DNA of 64,000 bases from Ashinkailepas kermadecensis (Eukaryota > Arthropoda > Thecostraca > Neolepadidae). The stretch covers positions 1,034,501 to 1,098,500 of the forward strand of contig JAOTOM010005148.1 in the NCBI GenBank assembly GCA_034440615.1. Reading direction: 5' to 3'. A program made the position numbers and the translations under genes. Each line of letters starts with the position of its first letter. Position 1 is the first letter of the stretch. Below the pieces are notes generated by a model. That model did not search any database, was not told the DNA's origin, and saw only the letters and a list, made by a program, of their open reading frames with translations. Below, piece after piece: positions 12,113 through 25,300 of this stretch.

Positions 12113-12140
12113 CGTCATTCTCCATATATGGAGAATGACG
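12113..12140. other. perfect 28-bp palindrome
   Basis: CGTCATTCTCCATA at 12113-12126 is followed without a spacer by its exact reverse complement. It could be a hairpin, the junction of a small inverted element, or a dyad protein-binding site. Nothing else here decides between these. Confidence 0.75.
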
Positions 12141-12860
12141 CGCGGCCGGAAGCGAAACCAGCAAAAACATATATGTTTTTGTTGTGACAGGCATGCCCAC
12201 AGGTATGTACCGCTGAATACCAGGCAGACGGAGTGTCAGTTGCATTATGTACGAGCGATTTGTCTCTGCTGTCAACGCTTCCGAGGTGACTGGGCATCAG
12301 CCAGGCTGGCGCCGGCACCATGTCACCTGACAAAGGTCAGGTCCGGGTGCACAGCCCACCGGCGAGCCGAGGGTCATGTGGTGGCGCCAGCTGATGTCAG
12401 ATGACGTCACTGCTTCACCAGCTGTCTGGGTAGGTACCCGTCTGGCCATGTCTCGTAGCCACCTGCCCGCCATCGCCGCCTGAGGCATACGCGCCCCTTG
12501 CCATTCTTGCGTGCTTTTTTCCTTTTTATGGCATCTGGCCAGGCATCGACATTGCTTTAGTTCTTATTTACAGTTAAATATATGTCAATGAGATGAATGC
12601 ATAAGTGACTCCAATAACAATCGAAAGTCAGCGCTTTCTTTAAGTAGCTTGCCTGGCTCCGGACCGAACGTATGCCAGTGGTCATAACACATTTCCTTGG
12701 TCAGCCGCTTGTGACATTTTTGGTGCATGCACTCCCGATCACCAAAATGAGCATCGAGCGGAGGCGCATCCATGGTGGGCATGGTCACCTACGTTTCAAT
12801 GCAGCCAAAACATTGCAACAGCACCCCGCTCTACCCGTCTCTCCGGTCAGATCCGCACAA
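12141..12860. other. no gene seen; GC-rich patch
   Basis: 12280-12490 is GC- and CpG-rich with overlapping frames on both strands but no domain I recognise. Confidence 0.4.
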
Positions 12861-13907
12861 CCCGTCTCGGGGGGTTGTTAAAGACCCCCTCTAACTTTCA
12901 AACTAAGCGCTGCACGAAAGTGAGCCGCGTATCATGGGAAATCCCTCAACGAATTGGGTCTAAAAATGGCCTCACTATTTCTTTAAAATAATTGTGAAAC
13001 TCAAAATAGCTGTTTTTCAGAAAAAAAATGACGTTTCAGAACACTTTCTATCTCCATTTCGGGTCAAGAAACCGAGTTGAAATGCAAGTCATTTGATAGC
13101 TAACTACACAGCGAATGTTACAAAAATATTCCCATTGGTTCATCATGGGACAAAATTGGCAGTCACCTTATGTCAATAACCTGATCTCCAATGAAAACCC
13201 AATGCATCCGTGTTGTTGTAAGAACTGCCAAATTTAAGCATGTGGTAAACTTCAATTGAATATATTTTCACGTGTGAGCCTTTAACAAACATAAAAAAGT
13301 TATTTATGGCAATTTTTGATTATTTTTTAAAATCATTGCCCTATAGGGAAATGACCTTGGGTGACCAGGACAACTCGAAATAAACCATAGAAACTGGGGC
13401 TGTCTAAATATGTATTACCCACTTAGCAGTTTATCTTGACCTGGCCTCAGGTCACTTCACGGAGGTCAATCATGCTCGACAATGAACTTCTCATATTCCT
13501 GCATGGATGCCAAGGAAAAACCCGGTGAGAAGAACATGGATATTACACAAACAGAAAATTGGTCCAAAATTGGTCGAGACATCAGGTCACTCACCTGACG
13601 TAAAACAGAAACCAGAGATGTACGCTTCGTAGGCACTGCCAAATTGTACTCACGTAGCAGGTTCCATTTCAATATCTTTTCATTTAGATGAGTTATCGAT
13701 CCTGAAGCATTTCTGGAGGTGGCCCTCTTATCTGAGCTCGGTAAATGACCTTACATGACCTAAGGCTAACACTTTCACATCAGACACAAAAATGATGACG
13801 GGAAAGGTGGTGAAATTTTGCGGTGCTGCTCGTCGCCATTTTTCCTATCACGGACAAATCTTGGGGGGGGGGGGGCGTAGAAGGACCCCCAAACTGGGCG
13901 CGTTAGA
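12861..13907. mobile_element. ~1.05-kb TIR element with G-run ends, copy 1
   Basis: The left end CCCGTCTCGGGGGG and the right end (G-run, then GACCCCCAAACTGGGCG) are roughly inverted complements. The left 100 bp aligns with 40375 onward (CAAACTA, GCACGAAA, then an AACGAATTGGGTC/GACGAGTAGGGTC block). The interior has no transposase frame and many AGGTCA or TGACCT words (for example about 13437-13470 and 13745-13765). Most likely a non-autonomous DNA element. Confidence 0.55.
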
Positions 13908-14184
13908 CACTGCCTTTTCTTTGACCGATGCAAATTTTACTCTTCCGACAGAACACAAAGACATTTTACCCGGGTCCTTCATGTAATTATAATGTTACTC
14001 GGGCTGGAGTTGACTTTTTATTAGGCGAGTGAGTGACGGGGTTTTGGGATTCATCCGTCCATTTATCTGTCGGAAAGTCATACGTTGAGCATCCATTGAG
14101 TGATGTGCCTACTGTACCATTGGGCTGAGGCGGCATGACAATGAATGAGCATACACATGAGTCAGCATGAGGCAGTGAGAAACA

Positions 14185-14227
14185 GCTACATGGCCAATGC
14201 AGTCGATGCGCCCTAAAGCCCAAAGGA
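14185..14227 (+). mobile_element. ultra-short retroposon, copy 2
   Basis: The 43-bp core includes GCTACATGGCCAATGCAGTC and GATGCGCCCTAAAGCCCAAA. It is flanked by AGTGAGAAACA (14174-14184) and AGTGATAAACA (14228-14238), an 11-bp direct repeat with one mismatch. It matches the bodies at 4948-5002 and 62303-62355. The AACC tail is absent or eroded in this copy. Confidence 0.65.
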
Positions 14228-14317
14228 AGTGATAAACATGAAATTGTTCCAGCGCAATGATCAGAATCGACTTTGAAGATGATCGTCATAATTCGACCTG
14301 ATGTTTGTCCCGGGCTT

Positions 14318-14545
14318 GCCCTCTTCTTGCCTTCTTTCTCATCTTCCTCCTTTGTCCTCCTTATCCTTCTCCTCCGCCTCCCATTATTCCTCTCCTTCCT
14401 TCCCTCCCTCTTCCCTCCCTTCTTCTTCCTTCTCTCCTTCCTCTGCTGTTCTCTCTTCTTCCTTTTCTCCTCCTCCTTCTCTCCCCCTCATCTTTCTTCC
14501 CTTCCCGTTTCTCCGGTTCGTCCTCAAATCGTCCCCCTCGTTCTC
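14318..14545. repeat. polypyrimidine tract on +
   Basis: Over 200 bp consists almost only of C and T, in TCC/CTT-type irregular units. Its long open frames in all three + registers are a by-product of the missing purines and not genes. Confidence 0.85.
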
Positions 14546-17267
14546 CCGTCACCATCCTCACACCTATGCTTTTGTTCATCAACTACCATCATCATCATTA
14601 CTAGCAGCGTCAGCAGCACTATTTGTTGTGCTAACCGTGCAGTAATCAACTACACCGTTCGTCTTATCCAATAGACCAACATTTATCGGATAAACATGTC
14701 CCGATGGGAAGCAAACACGAAGTCACCGGGGTTTGCTTCTGCTTCGGCGAATCCGTTGCTGATTTATTCTAGTTTTCACGTCGTGGAGACTAGAGAGAGA
14801 GAGAGAGAGAGATAAGTATTACTGTTTTTGGATTTGGATGGCAACCTGCGGACAGCACGAAACGGACCGTTGAAGACACGATGTCTGGCTTTCTCACGCT
14901 CATCAGATAACATGCCATGATCATGACTAGGGTTTTACAATTATCCAACGTGTGCGGCGGGTTAAAAACCAACACCGGCATATGTCACGAAAATTCATCA
15001 AATTTCCACATGGCATCCAGTTCTGTATCTGATTCCCTGGCTGTAAAAGTCCGCGGACACGTAGCTAAGCTGTCGACAGCTGATGTTCATGGTTACAGGT
15101 GATCAAATATACCTTCCAGAATGCGATCAAGCTACCAGAAGTATACTGGGGTCCCTAGAAGCTTCTGGGGTACCAGAAGTATACAGAAGTGTTGTCCATT
15201 ATACTGGGGCGTTGCCAGATTCAAGGCTGGATACAAAGCCAAATGAAACAATTCCATGCTCTCCTTTCTTGCAGTACTAGGTAATGGGCGGTGGGATGGT
15301 GGTCAATTTGTATCCTGGGGTTACTAAGATGCCCCCTAAACTGTTCAAAACATTGCTTTGACATTTTACATACTTTCCGACATCGTACACATTACATGAT
15401 GCGAACAAAGTGAAGCTCCAATCCATTGAGGTTCAAGAGCTGGGGTAGGTCGACATCAGGCTGCGTCTGTCGTCATGATATTTTTTTACAGATGTACATA
15501 GAAACATTTGCCGTGACAAGTCGTAGAAGATATAGTCGGAAGTAAAATTTCAGTGAATAGTCAAAGGATAAAATTGCCAACGTACAAAATAATAATTTCA
15601 GGTCAGATCACCAGCTCAAACTGAAGCTAAAACGGGAAAAATATGCTTGTTTGTACATAACCGTGATACTGCCTAATATACTAGTGCAACCGAAATATAT
15701 GCAAGAATCAATGCTGTATTCTAATAGCGTTTCAAGTTTCAAGTTAATGACTGGCCAGGTCACTGAGATATGATCCGAAATATCTCGAGATTACAAGAGT
15801 CCTGGATCTTACATTCAGGCTAAAATACGGATTACCACCAAGTAAATGTCGCGACGCCAGGAAACGTGTTTTCAGGCCAATTTTGTTTTGATGATCAGGG
15901 TCCCTAATTATATTCAGGATAATGTTAATTTGTTTAACTTGAAAATTTTGAAAACAAATTGATTAACTTGGATATTTTCCTAAGAGTTACAAAGAGACGG
16001 GAGAGCATTTGGATTCGTCTTGATGAGACTCACTACCTTAGACACTCTAGGATGATACTCAAATTCCTGAGCGCAATCTGTTTTGAATATAGTTAGTTAG
16101 AACAGTTCATCATATATTTCCAGGTACTCGACCTTCACCTGATCGATGACAATGGACATCGTGCGTGTCAGTGTATTATTGCATCGTGTCAGTGTTAAGT
16201 TTTTAGTTTGTATATAATCGATATTGCAACAAGGAATCGCATTCGTTTTTTCCTGATCTGTCACCTTATTGACAAGAATTCGAAAACGATCGCCGGGTGA
16301 CTGCACGCGACATAACCTGCTTAACCTAACCTGGAAGCTCCACCAAAACAGGTAGATAAAAATTATTCGAGTAACTGTGACGTTCAAGGACGGAGCTACA
16401 ATATGTCGTTTACCGCAACTCCTTATCCAGCTTAGAACAAAAGTTGTTGGCGTGAAATGACCGCCCTCCCCCCTCACATCCAGCATTGCGAGGTGTCGGA
16501 ACTTCTGCAGCACTGCGAGGCTCATGGAGCACTCAATACACAGGTGCAATGCATGGTTTTTCACATTGAAACAATTTCTCGGGAGAACTCAAAGGTCAGT
16601 GCTTTCCCAATCCCGGATGCCACACGATTGGCACTGTTAGGTTGTACTTTAATGTGACTTGGTTACATGTACGTATGTGGTGGCAGGGAAGGGAAATCAC
16701 TTGGTGCTGTGTGATCGCTCAGCAAACAAACAGCATAACTTTCATCATGAAAGAATATTCGTTACTTTCATCATCATAACTTTCATCATGAAGGGCTTGT
16801 AAGCTCAAAAGATGCTGTGATCGGTCGCAAGATGTGCTTTGACCTTACTAAACCTTGAGCAATAACAACTCTGGATATATTTGCTACATTTTGCTATACT
16901 TGACAACAAGGCAACAAACTGGCTGCATGACCAATTTCAAAATGGCACCCCCATAAGCTTTGATTTTTCATTCTATCCATGTGGTAAGGTAAATAGTGTT
17001 ACAGCTGGCAACGTTGTCCGCGCTCCTTGCACTGTACATGACTTCATGTCCTTCTCACCAATGACATTTTCTGTGACCCAATGGGCCGAGTGAAGTGGCA
17101 GGTCGCCGCTTATCCGGCGACTCCTGAGAGCCAATCTCTGAGATTGCATGTGCTTCGCAAATACTCGCGTTGTCATTCATGTCGCTTGTGTCGCTTTGTG
17201 TTGGCGTTGGTTTCGTTTCATATGACTTCACCTGTAAATGGGCATTGCCTGTTGGCGATCAATAAGC
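14546..17267. other. no gene seen; minor simple repeats
   Basis: A (GA)n run lies at about 14791-14812. Near 15130-15205 the words CCAGAAGTATAC and TACTGGGG recur. Otherwise unique-looking AT-rich sequence. The 155-codon frame on - at 16097-16564 has no family resemblance. Confidence 0.4.
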
Positions 17268-17311
17268 GATACACGATACACGATACACGATACACGATAC
17301 ACGATGCACGA
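17268..17311. repeat. 7-bp GATACAC minisatellite
   Basis: Five exact GATACAC units are followed by one GATGCAC and then GATCC. Confidence 0.9.
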
Positions 17312-18635
17312 TCCAGGGACACGCCACTTGGATTTGGCGCCCACCAAAGAACGTTGCTGTCACAGTAAGCATGACGTCAAAATGGTCTGCATAATTAAGC
17401 TCGAGGTGAATGTGGTCCGAGCATGTGCTTTGGTGAGAACTGGTTTTACATATGCTTTTCATCATGGTAGTATCAGCTGGATAAAACATGACGTATGCTA
17501 ATTAAAGCGTTTCATCCAATGTGAGCACGTAGGTGCAAATGAAGTATCTGCAATCACATCGTGAAATGAAAAACCGGTCCTTTTCCTGGGGGAACCATGC
17601 AAGGTTGAAGTCAAGAGGAATCACATAGTTTCATGCACAAAGCCAAGCCAAAAAAAAACGATATAAACGAGTTGAATTGTCTCCATTGAATGTAGTTTTG
17701 CCTCATGTGTTATAAAACAAAAAGTTAATTCCTTCATTTCCTTAGCGACGACGAATTTAATGTTCTTTTTAAAGACATTGCTTAGTGCATTGCAATTTTG
17801 ATATTTTGCAATTTTGAAAACCTCCTTCTACTTTTAAGTTCAGATGACTTCTTTGTTTTACGTCATAAAGTTTACTCAACGGTGCGCAAGCCAATAGTAT
17901 CACCATAAAAACCAAATGCAAAGGCTGTGTTAAAACTGATATTTATCACGAGATTGTGTCCTCTTTCCTTTGGGGAACGCGGATAGTTCTGCAATTATTT
18001 CGCATTGGATAATAATTTGCTGCTTTGCATTCCATATGCCCAAATAGCTCACAAACAGACCGACACAGAAAGAAAACGACTCATATTGACGCCAGAATAG
18101 CAAACGGCAGCTCTTTTCAGCCACCAACTATATACCCATCACAAAGCCACCAAATCCGTGACCCCACGAACCCTTGAATTCCTGTCGAGTTCCAGAAAAC
18201 GTCCAGCATAACACGACACAGATTATAAATCGATCGATCATTTCGGCCACCCGACCGATGACGAATGGTCGAGCCTGGTGGCGGAATGTCGCTGGTGTCG
18301 ACGGCCGCCTCTTGTGTGCCGCTCTCTCAGAGGAGCCGACGTTGTCGCAACACCTACACACATCGCTCGGATCATGTCCGCCATCATTAGAGCGCGCCGC
18401 ACGCTGATTGGATCTCTCTCTCCACCTATCATCCCGAGAAACGACCTCGCACCGCTGACGCAGCGCGAAACTATTTGCCACTATAGTCGTCAGTGAGGCA
18501 ATTGCCTTTTTTTTCGCTTTCTACACGTCACCTGTTGCGATCATTACATGATTCAAGAACTGAAATTCAACAGAACAGTAGCAGAGACACACGTGGGTGA
18601 GGCAGAAGAGCTGAGCTGGCTGGAGACAACTATTA
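17312..18635. other. no gene seen
   Basis: AT-rich DNA. A GC-rich stretch at about 18170-18470 is open on both strands but gives no recognised domain. Confidence 0.4.
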
Positions 18636-18639
18636 CGTC

Positions 18640-18768
18640 ACCTCTGGACATACATCTGCACCTGCATCGCTCAAGGGTAATGTCGCCATCTGTTAACCTC
18701 CCCACACGATCTTTAACTGTAACTGGAAGATTGGGGAACGTCAACGGTAGATGTATGTCCAGTTTCTC
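18640..18768. repeat. small inverted-repeat element
   Basis: CTGGACATACATCT near 18643 recurs as its reverse complement AGATGTATGTCCAG near 18749-18762. The arms enclose about 90 bp that is open on both strands. This fits a tiny foldback or MITE-like unit. No second copy was seen in the window. Confidence 0.45.
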
Positions 18769-18825
18769 CAACTAGCCTTCTCATTCCAATACTGCCCGTT
18801 GATATCTCTCGTCTTTATAGATTAG

Positions 18826-19160
<335 letters not shown>

Positions 19161-19162
<2 letters not shown>

Positions 19163-19721
19163 ACTTGCAGGTCCACTGACAACTTCGAAGCACCTTTTCA
19201 AGTCATAACTGTTACATAGCTTTGCCATAGGCATCAGAACTTTCACTATCGACGTCCCATCCGAGAAAGGTTAGTCGCATGCAACGTCAAATTTATGGGG
19301 TGAAGGGGAGGAAATGTGACGTCATCATAGACCACACGATATCAGATTCAGCTGCAAAACGTCGCCATCCCCTACGGACTAGCATGAAACCCAATTACTT
19401 AGCCTCTGCTGTATTATATCTAATCGCTGTTATGAGCATTCGAAAACGCAATAGCAAACGCAAACATCGCCAAGTAGAACCTACGAATGAAGATCCTACC
19501 TCTGTTGGCGGGATAGTGAGACCATCGTATTGCAACTACCCAAATATCACATGAACAGACACACATGACGAAAAAGCTGGTGTACTTTTACTAGACAGTA
19601 GCAAGCAAGAGCTCTCCTATTTACTGTGCTAGTGGTGCAATTTGGTTAAAAACATTTTTTTTTCTACAAATTGTAATGCCTTCGCCTGGTACAATTATTT
19701 GTTCAGAGGGCGCAAAATGTG
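19161..19721. other. no gene seen
   Basis: Unremarkable sequence between two simple-repeat tracts. Confidence 0.45.
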
Positions 19722-19868
19722 AGCAAGAGGGAAAGAAAGAGCATGAGAGATCGAAGGAGAGGGAGAAGGAGGGAGACGGAGAGGGGGAGAGAGGAAGAGA
19801 GCGGAAGAAAGAGGGAGAGAGATAGAGAGAGAGAGGGAGAGATAGAGGGAGAGAGGGAGAGGGAGAAT
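19722..19868. repeat. polypurine (GAGA/GGAGA) tract on +
   Basis: Nearly uninterrupted A and G in GAGA and GGGAGA units. The matching - frames are low-complexity Leu/Ser runs and not proteins. Confidence 0.9.
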
Positions 19869-21844
19869 GGTCGATATAAGCAATGGATTTGGACTGTTGT
19901 ATACATTCTTACTTACTAATTGCGTCTCAACACTCTTCGGGATTTGTTCCAGCTTGAACAAAATGTATATATAGAAGGTGTCAAATTGAGCACTACGACT
20001 ACCATCATCAACATGCATGGCTCGAAAATAACGACACAAATTCAGAGCGGTTTAAAATAACTACTAGGCGGCAGCGAGTTAACGCTTTGCCCAATTTCAT
20101 CCAGCACTTTTCGATGGTAAGTTTTAATTAATGCGGAGACAGAATATTTACTTGGCTGTTGTCGGGAAAACTGAGTCATAAGTACATGGATCACAGAGGA
20201 ATCTTCTGGAAGCGATGTGTTACAGCATAGCATTTTGATGAACAAGTGCGGTATGAAGCTCGATCACTGGGAGAGGGGGTTATAGTGATCGCTGGCTAAG
20301 AATTCATCCGGTTGGATGTCACTGCACCCCTCTTTTGCCGAAAACCTAAGGCACCACCTCTAGAATGTTCCTGCTCATTGTTTTTGCAATTCACAACAAC
20401 AGCACAGAGTGGTGCACCAATAAAGGGAGGTAGCAGGGTAAATTCCAGCCGTTACGTTCGACGTACTTGCCCAATTCCTGTTCGTCCATCGTAGCCCTAT
20501 TTCTTGTCGGGGTGTCGGGGTAGATTGCGCCCCTGCAGTCTCGAAAAATAACAGTCCAATCACATCGCAATGTAGATCATAGGAATCCGAACAACGGAAT
20601 TCATTACTGTGCATCGGTAGAAATATAGACTCATGAACCGAAGAAAGAGCAATATATGCAACCTTTTTCAGTTTAGAATCACACTGTACTATGCTCTAAT
20701 TTTCGTCATTGATCGCCTGCATTATTTCAAAAGTTCCATGCTATACATACGAACTCAAAATGGACTCGGTGTAGGTGCTCGGGTGTAGAACTCGGGTGCT
20801 CGGGTGTAGTTCTGGATCACAAAGTGGAATTGTTGTTCAATGAGCCGTTCGCCGACCGCTATATACCTGCACAACTGGCAGTGTGATTTCCTCCTGTAAT
20901 AACTCCAAGGACCCGCTGTGGTCTACGCACATTACACGGTGATATGGCATCATACTTGTTTTGCCACCTACCATCTGTCTTTTTCTTACAACAGCAAGAA
21001 ATTATTCTGGCAGTCGAAATAGAGGGATTTGGGGGATATTTGTATCCTTAGAATGTCATTTTATTGTCATACATAAGCAATGCAGCTTACTAATGACATC
21101 GATTTCACCAATTACAAGCGTATCATACATGGCCAGAGTGAATAAGGCATGTACAAATATAGTTCTGGAGATATGTCTCGATCAAATCATTAATTTTTTG
21201 TTTGTCCCCACTTTATACATCTTGTCCTACGTTAAAGCCTCTGTCTAAAAAAATAATGGCAAGAGTGTCCGTTACCAATATGAAGATGCCCACGACTATT
21301 AACATTTTCTATGGCGTAGTGCGGCACAAACACTGGGAGGAATAAAGGATTGGAACGTGCCAATACCTTTCGAAGTTCGATGCTGTCACCCCTCCCCCAA
21401 CTTGCCTCCCCTCAACCGCATCTGATCATAGTCATGCAACAGAACTTCAGTTTATGGAATTCATCCCGTAAGCTTAAGACCAATCGGGTGCATGTATATA
21501 TGCAAACTGCTGCAAGCACAGCAGCAAAAATGATCCGAATTCCTCCAGTATGTGTCCTTAATATCGTCCTTCATTGTAGTAAACAAGTAGAAAGTTCGTG
21601 TGATGTTGTGATGTCTTCTCGTACGAATTGCAATGGAATACACCTATATGTAGTTGTACATATGCTTCATAAGTCCACACATTTTGACTTCCTAAACACG
21701 CTGCTGATTATTTGAAACATTTCATCGTGGACAAACTTATCCATCGCTGAGATCAACATTCATGAATCGCATTTTTCCTTTCCGAATATATCAATACGCG
21801 ATGTGATTTTGACAGAAAGGGAAAATAGCAAAGCATGCAAGGGT
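19869..21844. other. no gene seen
   Basis: GCTCGGGTGTAG words repeat at about 20775-20810. No exon chain or RNA gene was recognised. Confidence 0.4.
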
Positions 21845-21960
21845 GTTTGCATACTTTTTGCATACTTTTGGAGGGGCATGTCCCCCACCCACGTTAAATT
21901 TTGTCCTTACAATAGTCAATTTGCCCCCCCCCCCAATATCAAATGAAAATAGGCATGCAG
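21845..21960. repeat. C-run-rich interspersed repeat, related to 6830-7080
   Basis: A direct repeat of TTTGCATACTTTT is followed by GGGGCATGTCCCCC and TTTGCCCCCCCCCC. It is non-coding. Confidence 0.4.
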
Positions 21961-22033
21961 CAAAAAGCATAGCCTGCGGGCTGCTATCGGAGCGGGAACG
22001 CCGATGGCCCTGGAAATAGTGACGTCCGCCCGT

Positions 22034-22520
22034 TCACTCTGGTGACCTGTCACTCAGGACGGTTTCCAGGCGACTGACAGCCACTGTTAGCGTCGCCACT
22101 ATGCCCTGTAGTGTGGCCATCTTACTGGTGTTCGGAGGCACTGCACCGACTGGCGCCGTCTGCGTTGCTGAGTATCCTGCCGCCATTGCCGACACCAGGC
22201 CTAAAGCGGAGGCTTCCAGGAATCTGTCAGCTGCGGTGGCCAGTTGGCCCAGAGGACCTTCCTCGGTCTTCAACAGTTCACGGACGTGTGGGGCATGCCC
22301 TGCTGTACCCAGTTAGGAGTGCATTCGCAGGAGCAGCTGGAACAGCCTCTGGTCTCTGAGCTGCTGCCGGGCAGTGGGGCTTCCAGGAGGGCCGCTTGCG
22401 ATTGCGCCAACCTACGCATCAAGGCGTCAATGAGGACCACGAAACTGGGCGTGTGGGCCGTGTTTCGAAACTGGGCTATCCACACCTGCGTGGTGATCGA
22501 TACAGAAAGGCATGCCACTA
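22034..22520 (-). pseudogene. LTR-retrotransposon (Ty3/Gypsy-like) gag relic
   Basis: Reading - in shifting frames gives, in order, QLRDQRLFQLLLRMHS, HAPHVRELLKTEEGPL, GQLATAADRFLEAS and LQGIVATLTVAVSRLE, ending SDRSPE before a stop at the low-coordinate end. This is the order of the C-terminal capsid region in many invertebrate Gypsy gag proteins: a leucine-rich PSQLLRRM-like helix, LPPHVR.LL, a LADRI/EAS-like helix, then a short coiled LQ..VA.LT segment. At least one frameshift separates the first two blocks. No protease, RT or LTR is visible around it, so this is an isolated fragment. Family assignment rests on pattern memory and should be tested by profile search. Confidence 0.55.
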
Positions 22521-22979
22521 GCAGGCGAACTTGGTGCTGTATTCTTGGATTCCAGTCACCCGAAACGCACAGTCCGTCTGCGTCGGCTTGAGGTCTATCT
22601 CTGGATAAAGGAGAAAGCTATAGCCTGAATGCGGCCAGCTGCTGGCTTGCAGATGCAGGAGTTAGGGGCATATACAGGGGGAGAACTGGGAGCATGTGTC
22701 CCTCCAATGGAAGGTGGCTGCTCCTCCGGCCGGGAAAAGGCTCCCATCCGGGAAGGCTCGAGTGAATCCCCTATAATTGCTTAGTCAAAAGCGCCCCTCC
22801 GTGAGAAAAAGGCGCCTCTGCATTGAGCTCGAATGGACCCTTCGAATTTGTCAGCCGCATGGTCCCGTCGGAAGGAAAAGGCACCAATACAATCAGGAGC
22901 GAGTCCAGAAATTGTCATGAAGGAACTTGGTGTCTGGAGGAGGGCCTCTAGCTGAAAAAAAAATTGAGGGCTGGGTGGA

Positions 22980-23240
22980 GGATGCACTCGGGCCTTCCCG
23001 GAGGGCCGCCTTTACCTTCCATGGTGCGTCTCTTGCTGAAAAATTTGAGAGGCTCACTCAAACACACTGAAGGGGTGCCTTTTCCTTCCAAGGAACGCCC
23101 TGGCTAAATAATTCGAGGGTGATGCACTCGAGCACACTAAAAGGGCGTCTTTTCCTCTGAGAGGGGCGCCTCTTGCTGAAAGATTCGATGGTGATGCACT
23201 CCAGCCTCCCCGGAGTGGAGCCTTTTTCCGGCCGAAGGAT
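22980..23240. repeat. diverged ~73-bp minisatellite
   Basis: GATGCACTC recurs at about 22981, 23118 and 23192, with a degraded version near 23054. Each is followed by a GGGCGCCTCTTGCTGAAA-type block and AATTCGAGG/GATTCGATGG. Similar words (GGCGCCTCTGCATTGAGC) occur at about 22800-22830, so the array may start earlier. Confidence 0.6.
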
Positions 23241-24272
23241 CGCCAATTTCCGTGGGGCACATGCTCTCATTGCCACCCCTGTATCCGCCCCTGCCTCCTA
23301 GTACTTTCGCAGTGGCACCCCTCCTAAGAAATGGCGCCCCTTCATACAAGTGCCCCATAACAATTCCTGAATCCGCCCCTGGCAGGAGTCTATGGCGCTG
23401 GCAGGACAGCCGCACCACGGATGTTAAAATGTTGAGTTTGAAACTTACCTTTGTGCACATCCTCGTCTTTTTCCCGGGGCTACAATATGGTGTATGGCTC
23501 ATCATCCGATGCCCAATCTTCATGATGGGGAATAATTATATTCCGATATATTTTTGGCTACATTTGTGATCAAATACCTTCTTTTATGCTATCAGTGAAT
23601 ATGCTATAATGACCACTTCGCCTATTTCGCAGCCACTTACCTACTTGGTAAATGGCGACGCATACTTATTTTGCCATATAAGACATATAGAACTGAGAGA
23701 CATCAGAAGTGGATATTTCTTAGAACAGCTACAGAGAGAGCGAAAAATAGTACAGAAGGAGCAGAATCTTACACATGCAGTGTACTTAGTACATGCTAGA
23801 TTAAAACCATCTTAATTCCGTGATATCAGCGAATCAGACAGCCTGACAGAGAGTGGTGCACATTTGATGTCTTGTATTGGACTTACCTGCTGTTATTCTA
23901 GCCTTCTCGTTAGCAGAAACCACGCTTGCTCGCATGTAGCCAAGTTTTTGTTCCCAGCCCAGCATGTGTACCGGTTTCTTTTCCTAGACCGGTACGCAAT
24001 CACACACCCTCAGTACGATTTCAAGATTGATAGTCCACGTCGTAAATGTGCACCTGCGATAATACAGGAAGCAAATGTGCATCTGCAAGGTTTTTGTTTG
24101 ACGTTGGTGACTAGGTGACCAATTCAATATCGACAGCATTTGTTCTGCTATTTCAGTTTAGAAACGCTAAGAGACATGGATCGAGGTCGTCTTTACATCG
24201 CTCACGACGACTGCTTCATTCTACCCCATGCATGCATACCCTTACTAGTAGGGCGCTGGTACCGGTAACGGG
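23241..24272. other. no gene seen
   Basis: The repeat-like words ATCCGCCCCTG and AATCCGCCCCTGG (about 23282 and 23371) suggest further TE debris. The rest is unassigned. Confidence 0.4.
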
Positions 24273-24303
24273 GTTGCTGAGGATCCTGCCGCCAGTGCCG
24301 ACA
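24273..24303 (-). pseudogene. 31-bp echo of the gag relic
   Basis: Matches 22164-22194 with two mismatches (shared words GTTGCTGAG and ATCCTGCCGCCA). It is too short to classify alone, but it fits a second eroded copy of the same gag segment. Confidence 0.4.
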
Positions 24304-25300
24304 GCGGTGTAATGTGATCGGTTTCAGGGGTGCAAAATGGTCACATACATGCATTTGTACATTTTGGTGTTGTAGTCGGGCTGTTGGTGGGATACCGCGG
24401 CAGATGACAAATGACAGTGGCGTTCCTAAATACTTCTGAGTTGTGTGTTATGTTCCCTCAGATTATGAATGGCAAACGTGTTCTCTTATTTTCTTCATCA
24501 GGGAATTTTGCAACAGCCACCACACATTCACATTCTCATGACAAATCACTAGAATGTGAAGGTCAGAAAGGGCCTATTTGATTTAGATTGCCAGATATAG
24601 TCATGCTTAGCACGTATTCATCCACAGACGTTTCCCAGGCAGCGTTCACCTTGCCTATTAACGCTGGCTGTTCAGTGAACCGAGCGTTGCGAGCGAGCGC
24701 AGTGATACAAATGCTAAAACCTACTTGGTCTTGCTTGCTTGAATTTTGATGACATCTTGAACTCGGCCACTTTTCAGGTGATATTGGTATTGGATGAACT
24801 GGCGTGAAGATGCGTTAGGGAGATTTAACTTGCAACTGCACTTGATAAGGATGATATATTGTCATTCTTGCCACCATCAAGAAAGAACAAGGAAATACTT
24901 AAAGATTCACATTTCATATTGAATGTCAGAACGCAGTCCACTCCACTGTATCAGACTGTGTAATGCATGCTGGTATGACCGGAGCCCTAATTCCCGACCT
25001 AGGTGTGTTTTTGGGTGTCTTGCCCACAAATATTAATACTGAAATAATATATTAATAGTTCGCCGTCACGCGTGTGTGTGAGTGGGCTTGTAGATCGTAA
25101 GGTAGGTTTGCTCGTTGATATATGAGCAATGGAGGAGGCGTGGCTTGTGAAGTCTCGTACACAGATAGAACGGAACATTTCGAAAATTACATTCGCTGTT
25201 CTTTTGTGGGGCTTTCTTATGAGTCGGACAATTGTATACCCCTTAAGTGATAACCTGATCTTCTAGACGTGTGGTTGTATTTTATCTTTATCTTGAGCAT
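24304..25300. other. no gene seen
   Basis: GAGCGTTGCGAGCGAGCGCA at 24682-24701 is a small CG-rich word in otherwise plain sequence. Confidence 0.4.

Noticed and set aside
14273..14674. Overlapping 99-133-codon frames rich in Ser, Leu and Phe
   Set aside because: The polypyrimidine tract lacks purines and therefore stop codons. There is no family likeness.
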